Shown here one piece after another: positions 28,471 through 37,164 of a stretch of 64,000 bases of DNA (position 1 is its first letter; the number at the start of each line of letters is the position of its first letter). Origin of the DNA: Paraburkholderia monticola (lineage in GTDB: Bacteria; Pseudomonadota; Gammaproteobacteria; Burkholderiales; Burkholderiaceae); contig NZ_LRBG01000037.1 of NCBI RefSeq assembly GCF_001580545.1, positions 248,001-312,000 on the forward strand, written 5' to 3'. The position numbers and the translations under genes were made by a program. The notes beneath the pieces are model-generated. The model was not told the origin of the DNA and searched no databases. It saw nothing but the letters and a program-made list of their open reading frames with translations.

Positions 28471-28965
28471 TTACTTGCCCATTGCTTCTGCTGCCACCTT
28501 CTCTTCGGCCAGCAACGAAAGCGCGTCGTCCGTCGCCTTCTCTTCCTTCAACGTTTCGGCCAGGAGTCTCGCCGCCTCTGTTTCTCCCAGTTGCCTGGCC
28601 AGTGCAATCAGCGAACCGTAAGATGCGATTTCATAGTGCTCAACCTTCTGGGCTGCGGCAATCAACGCCGTGTCGAGGACAGGGCCTTTCTCGATCTCGT
28701 CGATCTGCTCCTGCCCTTCCTCGACAAGACCTTCCATCGCGACGCACTTGACGCGCTTGAGCTTGATTTCGCTCGTCTCGACGATCTGGTCGATCCGTTG
28801 AACCTGGCCCAGCGTCTCTTCGTGGTGTTTCTCGAATGCGGCCCTGAGATCCGGGCTGCTCGACGCGCGGGCCATCTTGGGCAGAGACTTCGTCATCTGT
28901 TTTTCGGCGCTATAGATATCCGATAGGGAATGGATAAACAGATCCTTAAGGGTCTTCGTAGGCAT
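28471..28965 (-). CDS. DUF892 (YciE/YciF-like) ferritin-like protein, copy 1
   Basis: A 164-residue DUF892 protein. TLKDLFIHSLSDIYSAEKQM begins the family. Iron-ligand-like residues are in AEKQ, HHEETLGQ, EGLVEEGQE, QKVEHYEIA and KEEKATDD, consistent with a di-iron four-helix bundle. It is induced by stress in relatives. A paralogue of the same length lies at 38713-39207 with the same YSAEKQ, MEGLVEEG and KVEHYEIA motifs. It probably belongs to an oxidative/desiccation stress set with Mn catalase. The sequence does not show which metal is bound. Confidence 0.9.
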   Translation of the reverse strand: MPTKTLKDLFIHSLSDIYSAEKQMTKSLPKMARASSSPDLRAAFEKHHEETLGQVQRIDQIVETSEIKLKRVKCVAMEGLVEEGQEQIDEIEKGPVLDTALIAAAQKVEHYEIASYGSLIALARQLGETEAARLLAETLKEEKATDDALSLLAEEKVAAEAMGK

Positions 28966-29059
28966 GACTGTTCCTTGATTGAATTTCGAAACTGCACCCG
29001 GGATGAGTACAGCGTGATGCGAGTTAATCCAGCAGGAATCCGAGGGCGAGACAGACCGC

Positions 29060-30091
29060 TTAATCGGCCATGGTCAGTGGAACGTCGTCCACGGACCTGC
29101 TGGATTCGATCTTTTTAGTATCTGTACCGGCGCTCATGCGATCAACCGCGTTAGTGATTTCCTCAGTGAGCGCGTAGTGAACCATATGCCCTGCTCCGGG
29201 CCTCACGGTCAGGTCGCTGTGTGGCAGATCCCGATGCAGCCGGACGGATTGCGCTTCGGGGGCGACGACCTTGTCGCCGTCGCCGGCGAAGATACTCACT
29301 GGCATTTTTAGAGTGGCGTAGTGAGCGCAACAATGCGCTGCCGACGGGATCATGAACGCGGCGTCCTCTGCCGCTGCCCGGATCTGCACGGGACGTAGCA
29401 ACATTTCACGGGGCACGACATCGAAAAACCTGTCGGGCATTGGCGCAGGTGCGAACATCGCCTCGACACTGCGCCGTAGCATGACGCGGCCGGTTAGCGG
29501 TGAAACCGTGTAGCGCAACGCGTCGCCTAACAGTGGAAGCGCCACCGGAGTCGCCAGCGCGACGTCCATGCGGGCCGAAGGATAGTAATAGCCTGAAATC
29601 AGCACGAGGCCCCTCACATCCTTCGGAAATTCTGTTGCCAGGCCGAGGGCGACCAGCGCGCCCCACGAATGCCCGACCACGACAGGCTGCGTCACATCGA
29701 GCTGCAAGAGTGCGTGGCGTATGACCGCGGCTTGGGCCTGCGCGGTCCAGAGGCGATCTCGCGGACGCTCGCTGTGTCCGAATCCCGGGCGGTCGAATGC
29801 GATCACCCGGTGATGTTGGGCTAACCGGTCAATCAAACCGCAGCCGATAAAATCCTGTAACTGGACGGTGTTCCCGTGCAGCAACACGACAGCCGGCCCT
29901 TTCCCTTTATCGATGAAGTGGAGCCGAGTACCGTCCACTTCGACAAAACCGCCCAGGGGCGGATTATCACGTTCGGCTTTCCGCGCTCGATACAAAACCC
30001 ACAGCGCGGTGGCCGCACCGGCGACAGCCGTGGCGGCGACCGCTCCGGCCGTGCCGCGCGATAGGCTGGCATTCTTGAAAGAGGTGGGCAT
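29060..30091 (-). CDS. membrane-anchored alpha/beta hydrolase
   Basis: A 343-residue alpha/beta-fold hydrolase with one N-terminal hydrophobic segment (GAVAATAVAGAATALWVLY, ~16-34) likely to anchor it in the inner membrane. The HG oxyanion loop (VVLLHGNTVQLQ), nucleophile elbow GHSWG, FAGDGDKVV aspartate and GAGHMVH histidine are all present. It resembles haloalkane dehalogenase or epoxide hydrolase-like enzymes, but specificity cannot be named. It precedes DUF892 by 95 bp on the same strand and may share its stress regulation. Confidence 0.85.
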   Translation of the reverse strand: MPTSFKNASLSRGTAGAVAATAVAGAATALWVLYRARKAERDNPPLGGFVEVDGTRLHFIDKGKGPAVVLLHGNTVQLQDFIGCGLIDRLAQHHRVIAFDRPGFGHSERPRDRLWTAQAQAAVIRHALLQLDVTQPVVVGHSWGALVALGLATEFPKDVRGLVLISGYYYPSARMDVALATPVALPLLGDALRYTVSPLTGRVMLRRSVEAMFAPAPMPDRFFDVVPREMLLRPVQIRAAAEDAAFMIPSAAHCCAHYATLKMPVSIFAGDGDKVVAPEAQSVRLHRDLPHSDLTVRPGAGHMVHYALTEEITNAVDRMSAGTDTKKIESSRSVDDVPLTMAD

Positions 30092-30192
30092 GACGTCTCG
30101 TGTAGAAGCTACAGGTAAGAAAGATCAGCATTCCAGAAAATCGGCGCTTGATGAGATTGGTGCGACCGCATCTCGTGCGGCCGCGCACCGCA

Positions 30193-30444
30193 TTACTTCT
30201 TCCCTTGAGGTGTAGCCTCGTCGGGTGGACCATCGCCAGGTGACGGCTCACGGGAAGTGTCTTCCTCGGGGACGTCTTCATCGGGATCGATGCCAGGCAG
30301 GTCACCATCTTCCTCATCTTCGATCCGCGTCGCGCCGCCCGTTGCCGATGCATCGCTTGCAGGGAAGGTGTCTTCGATAGTCTGGTCAGTAGCGCCGTCG
30401 GGCTTTTCGTCCGGCGCGCGTTGCTCAACAGGTGTGTGCGTCAT
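30193..30444 (-). CDS. small acidic protein with EDTFPASD core, copy 1
   Basis: An 83-residue, highly acidic, disorder-prone protein. TIEDTFPASDASATGGATRI is shared with the 57-residue protein at 35904-36077 (VEDTFPASDPPATGG). GAGGAG lies seven bases before ATG 30444. It has no known domain and no signal peptide. Small proteins with this signature are widespread in Burkholderiaceae stress loci (memory, not checked). Function unknown; possibly a hydrophilin-like protectant. Confidence 0.75.
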   Translation of the reverse strand: MTHTPVEQRAPDEKPDGATDQTIEDTFPASDASATGGATRIEDEEDGDLPGIDPDEDVPEEDTSREPSPGDGPPDEATPQGKK

Positions 30445-30890
30445 GATTCACTCCTCGTAAGTTTGTGGCTCTTGTGTAAGCGCAATCGCTGTGCCGTAAG
30501 AGCGCGGCAATTTCATTTTTATCCGAGAAGTGCTCGCGACAAGGCAAAGTCAAGTCCGCGCGCGATCTCCCAGCCCTTTACACGTTTCCTCGAAGACACG
30601 ATGTTCGCGCCCCGTAACGTCCTCCGGTCCCAACGGCTGACCACTCCGCGGGCACGATCGCGTGTGTTCCGAAAAGAGAGAATCGAAGGCGCCGTAGAGC
30701 CCGTCGTGCGACAGACTCCGCGGTGTCGTGAGATGCCAATGCGAACGCCATGTTCATACGGAAGTGGGCCGCAGACTAGGCCATGAAAATCTAGGCATCA
30801 CCTTTCGCAGTGTGCTACAGGCGGAGCATTCGTCCTTTGCCCCGGACGCGAACCGCATGCGCACCCTGTGCGCAGACTGTGCCCGCTCGT
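30445..30890. other. intergenic region without a gene
   Basis: No open frame here resembles a protein and no RNA, IS or strong hairpin was recognised. It carries the upstream region of the small acidic gene and the downstream side of a receiver gene. Confidence 0.4.
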
Positions 30891-31253
30891 TCAACACGGT
30901 CTCGACACCAGGGCCGAGACCAGCGCCACCAACTCCTCAATGGCTACCGGTTTGCGAAGGTACGCGTCATAGAGTTGTGGACGACAGTCGTTCGGCGGTT
31001 CATCGGCAGAAACCAGAATGACCGGTAAGCCAGCGAAAGGCTGGCTGTGGCGCAACAGACGGCAGAAGCCCAAGCCATCGACTCGAGGCATCCTCCAGTC
31101 GGTGATGATGACATCGGGTAGCTTGCCCGAAACGAGCTCGAATGCTTCCCAGCCGTCGAGAGCTGTCATCATCTGGTGACCATACCCTTCCAGGGTGATC
31201 CGAAGCGCCTCAATGACCTCTGGCTCGTTGTCGACAACCAAAATTCTGCTCAT
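30891..31253 (-). CDS. single-domain response regulator
   Basis: A 120-residue receiver. ILVVDNEPEV gives the acidic pair, VIITDWRMPR the phospho-acceptor aspartate, and AYLRKPVA the lysine. There is no output domain. ATG 31253 has GAGG seven bases upstream. Its start codon overlaps, on the other strand, the putative ATG of the kinase fragment at 31252 (shared CATG), which is odd for a divergent pair and points to a rearrangement junction. Confidence 0.88.
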   Translation of the reverse strand: MSRILVVDNEPEVIEALRITLEGYGHQMMTALDGWEAFELVSGKLPDVIITDWRMPRVDGLGFCRLLRHSQPFAGLPVILVSADEPPNDCRPQLYDAYLRKPVAIEELVALVSALVSRPC

Positions 31254-32106
31254 GGCATATCCTCGGCTCACCTGGGCTGCGGAGTACCGCGCGCTGCGAG
31301 CCAGCGTTCTGCGCCTCTGGATGGACGACTGCCAGCCCGAAGCCCCATATCCGGATGATGTCATCCGGTTCAACGAGGCCATCGACCAGGCACTTGCGGA
31401 ATCGGTCGGTCAGTTCAGCGCGCAGGTAGACCAGGCCCGGAATCTTTTTCTTGGCATGCTCGGGCACGATATGCGCAGCCCGCTCCAGACGATCCTGGTG
31501 ACGGCCCAATGTCTTGCAGCACTGAACGCCGGGGAGCAGATATCCGGAGCCGCATCCTGTTTGATCAGAAGCGGCGCGCGCATGCAGGCCCTTCTGGGCG
31601 ATATGCTTGATTTCAATCGAACCCGGCTGGGTTTGGGTGTCAATATCGCGCCGACCGATGGCGACCTGGAGAAACTGCTTGCCGACGAACTCGACCAGTT
31701 GCGGGCAGCGCACCCAGACCGTCAGGTCGATCTCGACGTGGCGGGTGACTGTCGGGGTATTTGGGACGGCCGCCGTCTGCAGCAGTTGCTCGGCAATCTG
31801 GTTTTGAATGCAATCAAGTACGGGGCGCCCGATGCGCCGGTGCGGGTGGTGGTCACTGACGACGCGCGGGAGGTTCGTTTCGAGGTCAGGAACCACGGGC
31901 CCGCCATCGAACGGATCACGCTGGATCGGATCTTTGACCCACTTCAGCGTGGCTTGGATCAGGAAGGTTCATATAACGACGACGGCAGTCTGGGGCTCGG
32001 ACTGTATATCGCGCGCGAGATTGCCAAGGCCCATGGGGGCGAGATCGAGGCGAGGTCCGACGAGACAGAGACCGTATTCGCTGTGCGCCTGCCGCGCGGT
32101 CAGTAG
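31252..32106 (+). CDS. sensor histidine kinase, probably 5'-truncated
   Basis: About 284 residues. It has a HisKA domain with LGMLGHDMRSPLQ, then HATPase_c with NLVLNAIKYG, a FEVRNHGP motif standing in for the usual DNG box, and GLGLYIAREIAKAHGG. N-terminally only AAEYRALRASVLRLWMD and FNEAIDQALAESV remain. These are the last helices of the RsbRD-like sensor that normally adds about 150 residues in such kinases. The available ATG lies inside the opposing receiver gene start, leaving no promoter or ribosome site. Catalytic motifs are intact, so a residual kinase is possible. Confidence 0.75.
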   Translation: MAYPRLTWAAEYRALRASVLRLWMDDCQPEAPYPDDVIRFNEAIDQALAESVGQFSAQVDQARNLFLGMLGHDMRSPLQTILVTAQCLAALNAGEQISGAASCLIRSGARMQALLGDMLDFNRTRLGLGVNIAPTDGDLEKLLADELDQLRAAHPDRQVDLDVAGDCRGIWDGRRLQQLLGNLVLNAIKYGAPDAPVRVVVTDDAREVRFEVRNHGPAIERITLDRIFDPLQRGLDQEGSYNDDGSLGLGLYIAREIAKAHGGEIEARSDETETVFAVRLPRGQ

Positions 32107-32642
32107 CGCGCACGCACGTGCCACGCATGGCCCGACTGTGGGCATGCTTTGGGATGCGCGCGCTTGCGGTTGCAGACCGGGAGCGTGAGGCAGTTCATAT
32201 CAGGCCACCGTTCGGGCGCTGGCATGCCGTCAGGTTGCGCCATGCGTTGCGTACGAAGGTCAGCAGGTGTGCCATTCCGGCATCGGTCAAATCGACCGCG
32301 AAGACGGCTTTTTCTTTCGGCTGAGGACCAGCGGTTCGGTATTCGCGTTCAACACCGCGAGGGTTGCATGCGAGACGCCGACACCTTTGCGCTTCGCTCG
32401 ATCCGCCGTGGAGGCAGCGTGCGCAAAATCCCCGACAAGCCCCGGCGCCAGGCAACTCGACCTCTTCCGCATCGACAGCGCGCACGGTCTGCGCCGCAGT
32501 GCTTCGAGACGCCTGCCAGCACGCCGTGATCGACCAACTTGGCGTCAAACGCGATTTCGACATGAAGCGCGAGCGGCGCGTTGCGACTTGCCAGTGGCAG
32601 CAACGCCGTCGACGGCGTCGGCGTGATAGAGCGGCGCGCGCC
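32107..32642. other. unassigned stretch with broken minus-strand coding
   Basis: Minus-strand frames contain short protein-like runs (HVEIAFDAKLVDHGVLAG, then KEKAVFAVDLTDAGMAHLL) in two different frames. This suggests one frameshifted, decayed gene of unknown family downstream of DUF2934. No intact gene can be called. Confidence 0.35.
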
Positions 32643-32906
32643 TTATCCGGCTCGCTTCGGCGGTTCGCTGACGTCGCCCGGGCTCTCCTGCAGTTGCTCT
32701 TCGGGCGCGATCCTCGAGCCGCGCTCGCGCTCCGCGGACTGATCGGTCGGCTCCTGCTGCACGGTGTCGCCACCGGCAGCGCCTTCCGCCTCGATCTGCC
32801 GGCGCGCCTCTTCCCAGTGCTCGTCGGCCTTCCCCTCCGGCGACGGATCGTTCTGCCAGATTTGGTACGCGCGCGTGTGGATGCGGGCGTCGAGTTCCTT
32901 GTCCAT
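32643..32906 (-). CDS. DUF2934 family protein
   Basis: An 87-residue hydrophilic protein. LDARIHTRAYQIWQND and HWEEARRQIEAE are the DUF2934 signature (I..RAY.IW...G.PEG....W..AE). GGAGA lies six bases before ATG 32906. The C-terminal half is Gln/Glu/Pro-rich and probably disordered. It is common in rhizobial and Burkholderia stress gene sets. Function unknown. Confidence 0.82.
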   Translation of the reverse strand: MDKELDARIHTRAYQIWQNDPSPEGKADEHWEEARRQIEAEGAAGGDTVQQEPTDQSAERERGSRIAPEEQLQESPGDVSEPPKRAG

Positions 32907-33300
32907 ATGTGTTCTCCGTAAGCGTGAGTGATCCCGCCGCACGATGCCACGCGCGCCGTGCCCGAATGAAGGCGAGGGACAGGCGAGCAAGCCGTGTTCC
33001 GCGCGGCGCGCGCCGCTATTTGTCCAGTCGTTGCGGCGAAATCGTGCCTTCCTCGATCACAGGGGGTGCCCGCGAGTGCGGGTGGGCCGGTCTGGTGGGG
33101 ACGATGTGGCCAGCCGCTATCGCGACATATGCCGAAGGCGGCATTTCGTCGACAACCGGCCTAATTTCGTCGCCGTTGCAGCCGGATCACTGGGCGCGGC
33201 GAGTGCTGCTCGCTTACGCCCCGGGATAGACAAGGCCGGCCGCGACGAATGCGCGCCGTATTCCTCGGTGGCGAGCCACGCTTCCTCGATGCTCGCTCGG
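32907..33300. other. intergenic stretch without a gene
   Basis: No recognised coding frame, RNA or repeat. It holds the upstream region of DUF2934. Confidence 0.4.
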
Positions 33301-33363
33301 CCAATGAGGAACTCAAATGAAGAGCTGCAGGCGGTCGACGAACAGTTGAATCGGGTGAATTCG
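33301..33363 (+). pseudogene. scrap of a CheB/CheR-kinase coiled coil
   Basis: The plus frame reads RNSNEELQAVDEQLNRVNS, near-identical to the coiled-coil repeat of the hybrid kinase at 1480-5493 (KEELQAVNEQLNQVN). Only about 50 bp align. It is a relic of a second such gene or of a local duplication. Nothing else of the kinase is visible around it. Confidence 0.45.
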
Positions 33364-33626
33364 CTTGCACCTGCCGATGTGGGGCGCGTCAAGCGGATCG
33401 GTCCTCCGCTTGCATGAGGTTCCCCGAAATTGCGCCAAGAGCCCATGGAGAAGCACGCCGGCGATTCTCGTACGTGCCTCAATGATTTGCGGAAGCGGGC
33501 CTGGCTTTTGCGCGTCATCTGGCACGGCGCCGGCCGAGCCAACATTTCGGAGAACTGCGGGGGCTCGACTCTCATGGAGGAAAATTTTCCGGCGCAGCCT
33601 GATCGCATTCACCTGAGGAGCAGACC

Positions 33627-33923
33627 ATGGAAACGAGGAAAGAAGAAGGAACGCTACAGGAGATGACCGGCAGCGCGCAGCAAGCCGCCGGGGATTTGCT
33701 GGGCGATGTCGGTGCGCAGGTTAGCGGCGCAGCGAAGGAACTGAGTGACAAGGCGCAACAACTCTATGCCGATTTTGCGGACGTCGTTCGGGAATCTACC
33801 GTAGAGCGGCCGTTCGCGGCGCTGGCGATTGCAGCAGGCGTGGGTTTCGTCCTCGGCACGTTACACGCGGCGACTCGCTCCCGCCCCAACGACGTACGGC
33901 ACGACTGGAGAGACCGGAGGTAA
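33627..33923 (+). CDS. YqjD/ElaB-like (DUF883) membrane-anchored protein
   Basis: A 98-residue DUF883 family protein. It has a charged helical N-terminus (QQAAGDLLGDVGAQVSGAAK) and a C-terminal hydrophobic segment (PFAALAIAAGVGFVLGTLHA) as a tail anchor. E. coli YqjD, ElaB and YgaM bind ribosomes at the inner membrane in stationary phase. GAGGAG precedes ATG 33627. It is followed by YqjE-like and YqjK-like genes, the same order as the E. coli yqjDEK operon. Confidence 0.85.
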   Translation: METRKEEGTLQEMTGSAQQAAGDLLGDVGAQVSGAAKELSDKAQQLYADFADVVRESTVERPFAALAIAAGVGFVLGTLHAATRSRPNDVRHDWRDRR

Positions 33924-34030
33924 GGCGATCCGGTCTTGCCCGCTGACGAACTCGACGACCGCAGACGATAAGCGCCTGGCTACGTGTCGCCGCGTTCTTC
34001 GAAACCAACCAGCTCCTGAGGAGTAGCGCA

Positions 34031-34405
34031 ATGTCCATACGTTTAAGAGTCACTCAGTGGCGAAACGTCGGCAGATTCTGTGTCGAACGGGCCGCGGATT
34101 ATGGTGAACTGGTTGGCGTCGAACTCGAGGAGACGAGGAGAAGGCTGGTTCGTGAACTAAGCGCGCTCGTCGCATTGGCGGCCGCTGGCCTTTTCACACT
34201 GTCGTTTGTATGCATTGCCGGCATTGCAACGGCATGGGGGACATCCTATTTTCTTCCGGTGGTTTGGGGCGTGGCCGCGATGTGGCTCGTTGTTTCCATC
34301 GTCTCCCTGCTCATCGTTCGCGCGCAGAAACCTGGGCAATCGCTTCATGTTCTGCAAACCGAACTCCGGAGCGACCTCGACACGTTGCGGGAGGCCCTGA
34401 AATGA
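34031..34405 (+). CDS. YqjE-like phage-holin-superfamily membrane protein
   Basis: A 124-residue protein with two adjacent transmembrane helices (LVALAAAGLFTLSFVCIAG and FLPVVWGVAAMWLVVSIVS), preceded by an EYGELVGVELEE-type amphipathic helix typical of YqjE/PF07332. GAGGAG precedes ATG 34031. Its stop overlaps the next start by ATGA, indicating translational coupling. Found with YqjD in stress and stationary-phase operons. Confidence 0.82.
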   Translation: MSIRLRVTQWRNVGRFCVERAADYGELVGVELEETRRRLVRELSALVALAAAGLFTLSFVCIAGIATAWGTSYFLPVVWGVAAMWLVVSIVSLLIVRAQKPGQSLHVLQTELRSDLDTLREALK

Positions 34406-34713
34406 GCCACCGATCTGACGATAACAAGGCAGAGACCGCGATCCTGACCCGGATGGCGGCATCGCGAGTAGCGTTACTCTTGGCGAACCACACTGCGCCA
34501 GCCTCGGCCCCGGTGTTGCGCCGACGAACCACGCCGCCCGCAGCCGGTCTCATCACTTCGCTGGCGGCGGCACCGCGCGTCACGCTGCTGCTGGCTTTAT
34601 GCATCGGCGTAATCGCCCTCGGGCCACGCAAGACACTCAGAATATTGGGCCGTTCGGGGATTACCGCGTTGCTGGCTGGCACGGCTCGCAAGGTAATCGC
34701 TCAGGCCGTCTAG
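34402..34713 (+). CDS. YqjK-position small membrane-associated protein
   Basis: A 103-residue protein whose ATG (34402) overlaps the YqjE stop. Two hydrophobic stretches (AAPRVTLLLALCIGVIALGP, ITALLAGTARKVIAQ) and a basic middle suggest membrane association. The position in the operon is that of YqjK, but sequence similarity is not evident. Function unknown. Confidence 0.65.
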   Translation: MSHRSDDNKAETAILTRMAASRVALLLANHTAPASAPVLRRRTTPPAAGLITSLAAAPRVTLLLALCIGVIALGPRKTLRILGRSGITALLAGTARKVIAQAV

Positions 34714-34848
34714 GCGCTTGCGCATAACGGACCGTGCATGAATTTCGTGCGCCGCACGGCACAGGCAGCGCACTCTTTCAATCGCCACCCAACCTGGAGC
34801 GTCGAGGTCTTGCCGCCTACCGATCTGCCGCCCACCGCATCGAGCTAA

Positions 34849-35206
34849 ATCTGCAGTTCGGCTTTGCGCTTCGCTATTTTTTCACCGAGCGCACGAAGGT
34901 TGCACTTCGACTTGCGCAGTTCCGGAAAGAGAGTTCCTCCTACTCTTCCTCGACATGATGGTCTACCATCGCGCTCAACACTTTGACGGTCGCGTCGAAG
35001 CCCCTGTCCCCAGCCCTCAGCGTTTCAAATTTCGCAATCAGGGTCTTGACGAGGAAATGCTCGATATACGCCTCTTCAACGTCGACCCTGTCGCTGTCGT
35101 GCAATGCTTCCTGCGCGGCCGGATACAGCGTGCGGATGGATAGCTCTTCACAAGCGCGGTGCGCGAGTGCAGCTTTCGCTTCAACGCGCGCCTGCAAGCG
35201 CGACAC
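34849..35206 (-). pseudogene. decayed hemerythrin-domain gene
   Basis: The minus strand carries hemerythrin-like sequence: ALAHRACEELSIRTLYPAAQ, VEEAYIEHFLVKTLIAKFET and VDHHVEEE. The normal N-terminal helix is missing. The TxIEEEIFYPA-type ligand stretch has collapsed to SIRTLYPA. A stop follows HVEEE, after which the native ending GTLFPELRKSKCNLRALGEK continues in another frame. Three lesions mean no functional oxygen- or iron-binding protein. It starts directly after the PRC-barrel stop. Confidence 0.75.
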
Positions 35207-35207
35207 G

Positions 35208-35672
35208 TCAGAGGTTGCTCGACCCTGAGTCCTCCACGTTCCTCACAGCCGACCAGTAAGGGTCGCGGTTGTAGTACTGATGCACGGTGGTACCCCACGA
35301 GGCGTCCGCCATTGAGGGCCAATGATCCTTGTCAAAACCCGGGTCGTCCTTGATTCGCTGTGCGGCGATGCTGACGTGAAAGCACTCCGCGTCGGTATCG
35401 AGCGTCAATGCGTTCCACGGAATCGCGTGCAGACTTGTGCCCATTCCCAGGAATCCGCCCTCGGAGAGCACCGCGTATGCAATCCTTCCGCTGCGTACGT
35501 CCAGCATGATGTCGGAAATATTGCCGACGTCTGCACCGTCTGACGAAATGACGGTCGTCCCCTTCAGTGTCGCTGCAGCCATCACGTCGGGACCGGGTCC
35601 GTCACCGGTACCACTGCCGACAATTTGCGCCCCACTGCCAGGTGCGCTCCCTTGTGGGTCGAATGTGCTCAT
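35208..35672 (-). CDS. PRC-barrel domain protein
   Basis: A 154-residue protein with a central PRC-barrel (TTVISSDGADVGNISDIMLD, AYAVLSEGGFLGMG, HAIPWNALTL) and a C-terminal WGTTVHQYYNRDPYW tail. Family members include stress-related soluble PRC proteins. GGAGA precedes ATG 35672. The hemerythrin relic follows at once, so the two probably formed an operon. Confidence 0.88.
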   Translation of the reverse strand: MSTFDPQGSAPGSGAQIVGSGTGDGPGPDVMAAATLKGTTVISSDGADVGNISDIMLDVRSGRIAYAVLSEGGFLGMGTSLHAIPWNALTLDTDAECFHVSIAAQRIKDDPGFDKDHWPSMADASWGTTVHQYYNRDPYWSAVRNVEDSGSSNL

Positions 35673-35903
35673 GACGTTCTCCGGATTGTCAGGTGGAAAA
35701 CATCATCAGCGCAACGAATATGCCCACTCGGACATTGCGTGGCGCTGGGACTCGGTCAATGCCTTGACGACCGGAATGGCGTCGCGAGGCACGCCAGCGT
35801 CGCGGGTACGTGTTCATAGCACCATCACAAGAAAACTGCGCGGACCCCAGCTCGCGGAATATCCCTTGCTCGTATCAAGTCGTTCCACCCACCGGAGACC
35901 CAG

Positions 35904-36077
35904 ATGGCTACCGACCCGAAGCAGCAGAACCCCGCAGGTGACAAGTCCGAAGAGGATGTCGACAAGGCGGTAGAAGACACCTTCCCGGCAAGCGACCCGC
36001 CCGCGACAGGAGGAACCTCGCGGATTGGATCAGAGGACGGCGAGGAAGTCGACGAGGACGGAGCTAGTCCGCAGTAA
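35904..36077 (+). CDS. small acidic protein with EDTFPASD core, copy 2
   Basis: A 57-residue protein starting MATDPKQQNPAGDKSEED and containing VEDTFPASDPPATGGTSRI. It is a paralogue of the 83-residue protein at 30193-30444. GGAGA lies seven bases before ATG 35904, and a strong hairpin follows the stop. It is very acidic and lacks hydrophobic core residues, so it is probably disordered. The conserved core in two otherwise different proteins argues for real selection. Function unknown. Confidence 0.75.
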   Translation: MATDPKQQNPAGDKSEEDVDKAVEDTFPASDPPATGGTSRIGSEDGEEVDEDGASPQ

Positions 36078-36078
36078 T

Positions 36079-36104
36079 CACACACAGGTGAATGCCTGTG
36101 TGTG
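36079..36104 (+). terminator. hairpin after small acidic gene
   Basis: CACACACAGG-tgaatg-CCTGTGTGTG, perfect 10-bp arms starting two bases after the stop at 36077. There is no T-tract, so it may act as an RNA-stabilising hairpin or a weak terminator. Confidence 0.6.
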
Positions 36105-36243
36105 CCCAAACCCCGGGAAACCGCGCTGACCCGCACTCAAGTAGCTGTGCCCGGCGGGTACCGGACGGTATCCGCCTCAACCGAGGAATTCGCACAGATG
36201 ATTCCATGGAAGTTCATCGTGTGCGTAATCTGTGAGGTTGCGT

Positions 36244-37164
36244 ATGTTGCGAGAAGTGAAGAATCAGGTCGAACCACACAACCCATCGATAGTGGCCATC
36301 GGGCGGACCGCCATCAGCAAATTCTCGGATGACCGCTGCTCGATGATGGGCGCGAGCATCGGCTTCTTTTCCGCGTTTTCGCTTGCCCCAACCCTTCTGA
36401 TCGTCCTTGCCGTCGCAGGATGGTTTTTCGGCCCAGATGCAGCGAAGGGGCGGTTGTTCGACCAGATTAAAGGCGTTCTTGGTAACGACGCTGCAAGCGC
36501 AATGCAATCTCTCGTCGAACACGCACACAGATCGAACGGAAGCGGCGTGGCCGCCGCACTGTCTATCGTCCTTGTGGCAGTTGGTGCTTCTGCGACGTTC
36601 TCATCACTCAATACTGCACTGGACGTCGTGTTTGGCGCAGAATCGCCGAAGGGTATCGCCGGGTTAGCGCTCCTGCTGCGCGCACGCCTCGTTTCCTTCG
36701 GGATGGTCATGGGAGTGGGCTTCCTGCTGGTCGTGTCCCTCGTACTGGACGCCACCATCCAGTTCGCCGGCCATGCGATATTTGGTGAATCCAGGCTGGT
36801 TGTGCTCGCGACGCTAGGCGAATCGGCATTCGGACTGGTGATACTCGCGATCGGGTTTGCTGCACTTATCAAGTGGCTGCCGGACGTAAAGGTGCATTTT
36901 CGTCATGCGCTCATCGGCGGTATAACTGCATCCGTGCTCTTCACCGCGGGTAGGCATCTCTTCGGCTTCTATCTCGCCCATGCTGGCACCGCAAACTCGT
37001 TCGGTGCGGCGGGTTCTCTTGCCGTGCTCATGATGTGGCTATATTTCTCAGCCATCATTTTCCTGTTCGGTTCGGAGATTACCGCGGCTATCAGGGATGC
37101 GTCACAGCCAACGGGCGAAAAACCTGACCGGGCTCCGTTGTCCTCCGTAGCGACTAGGCGCTGA
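36244..37164 (+). CDS. YihY/BrkB family membrane protein
   Basis: A 306-residue inner-membrane protein of the YihY (BrkB-like) family with about six helices: MMGASIGFFSAFSLAPTLLI, VAAALSIVLVAVGASATFSS, GMVMGVGFLLVVSLVLD and GSLAVLMMWLYFSAIIFLFG. The family was once called ribonuclease BN in error; its transport or other role is unresolved. ATG 36244 has TGAGGT five bases upstream, and a GTG at 36232 is an alternative. Monocistronic. Confidence 0.88.
   Translation: MLREVKNQVEPHNPSIVAIGRTAISKFSDDRCSMMGASIGFFSAFSLAPTLLIVLAVAGWFFGPDAAKGRLFDQIKGVLGNDAASAMQSLVEHAHRSNGSGVAAALSIVLVAVGASATFSSLNTALDVVFGAESPKGIAGLALLLRARLVSFGMVMGVGFLLVVSLVLDATIQFAGHAIFGESRLVVLATLGESAFGLVILAIGFAALIKWLPDVKVHFRHALIGGITASVLFTAGRHLFGFYLAHAGTANSFGAAGSLAVLMMWLYFSAIIFLFGSEITAAIRDASQPTGEKPDRAPLSSVATRR

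Noticed and set aside
32195..32950. 251-codon minus frame over DUF2934
   Set aside because: Its N-terminal part is an R/S-rich shadow of DUF2934; the rest belongs to broken coding.
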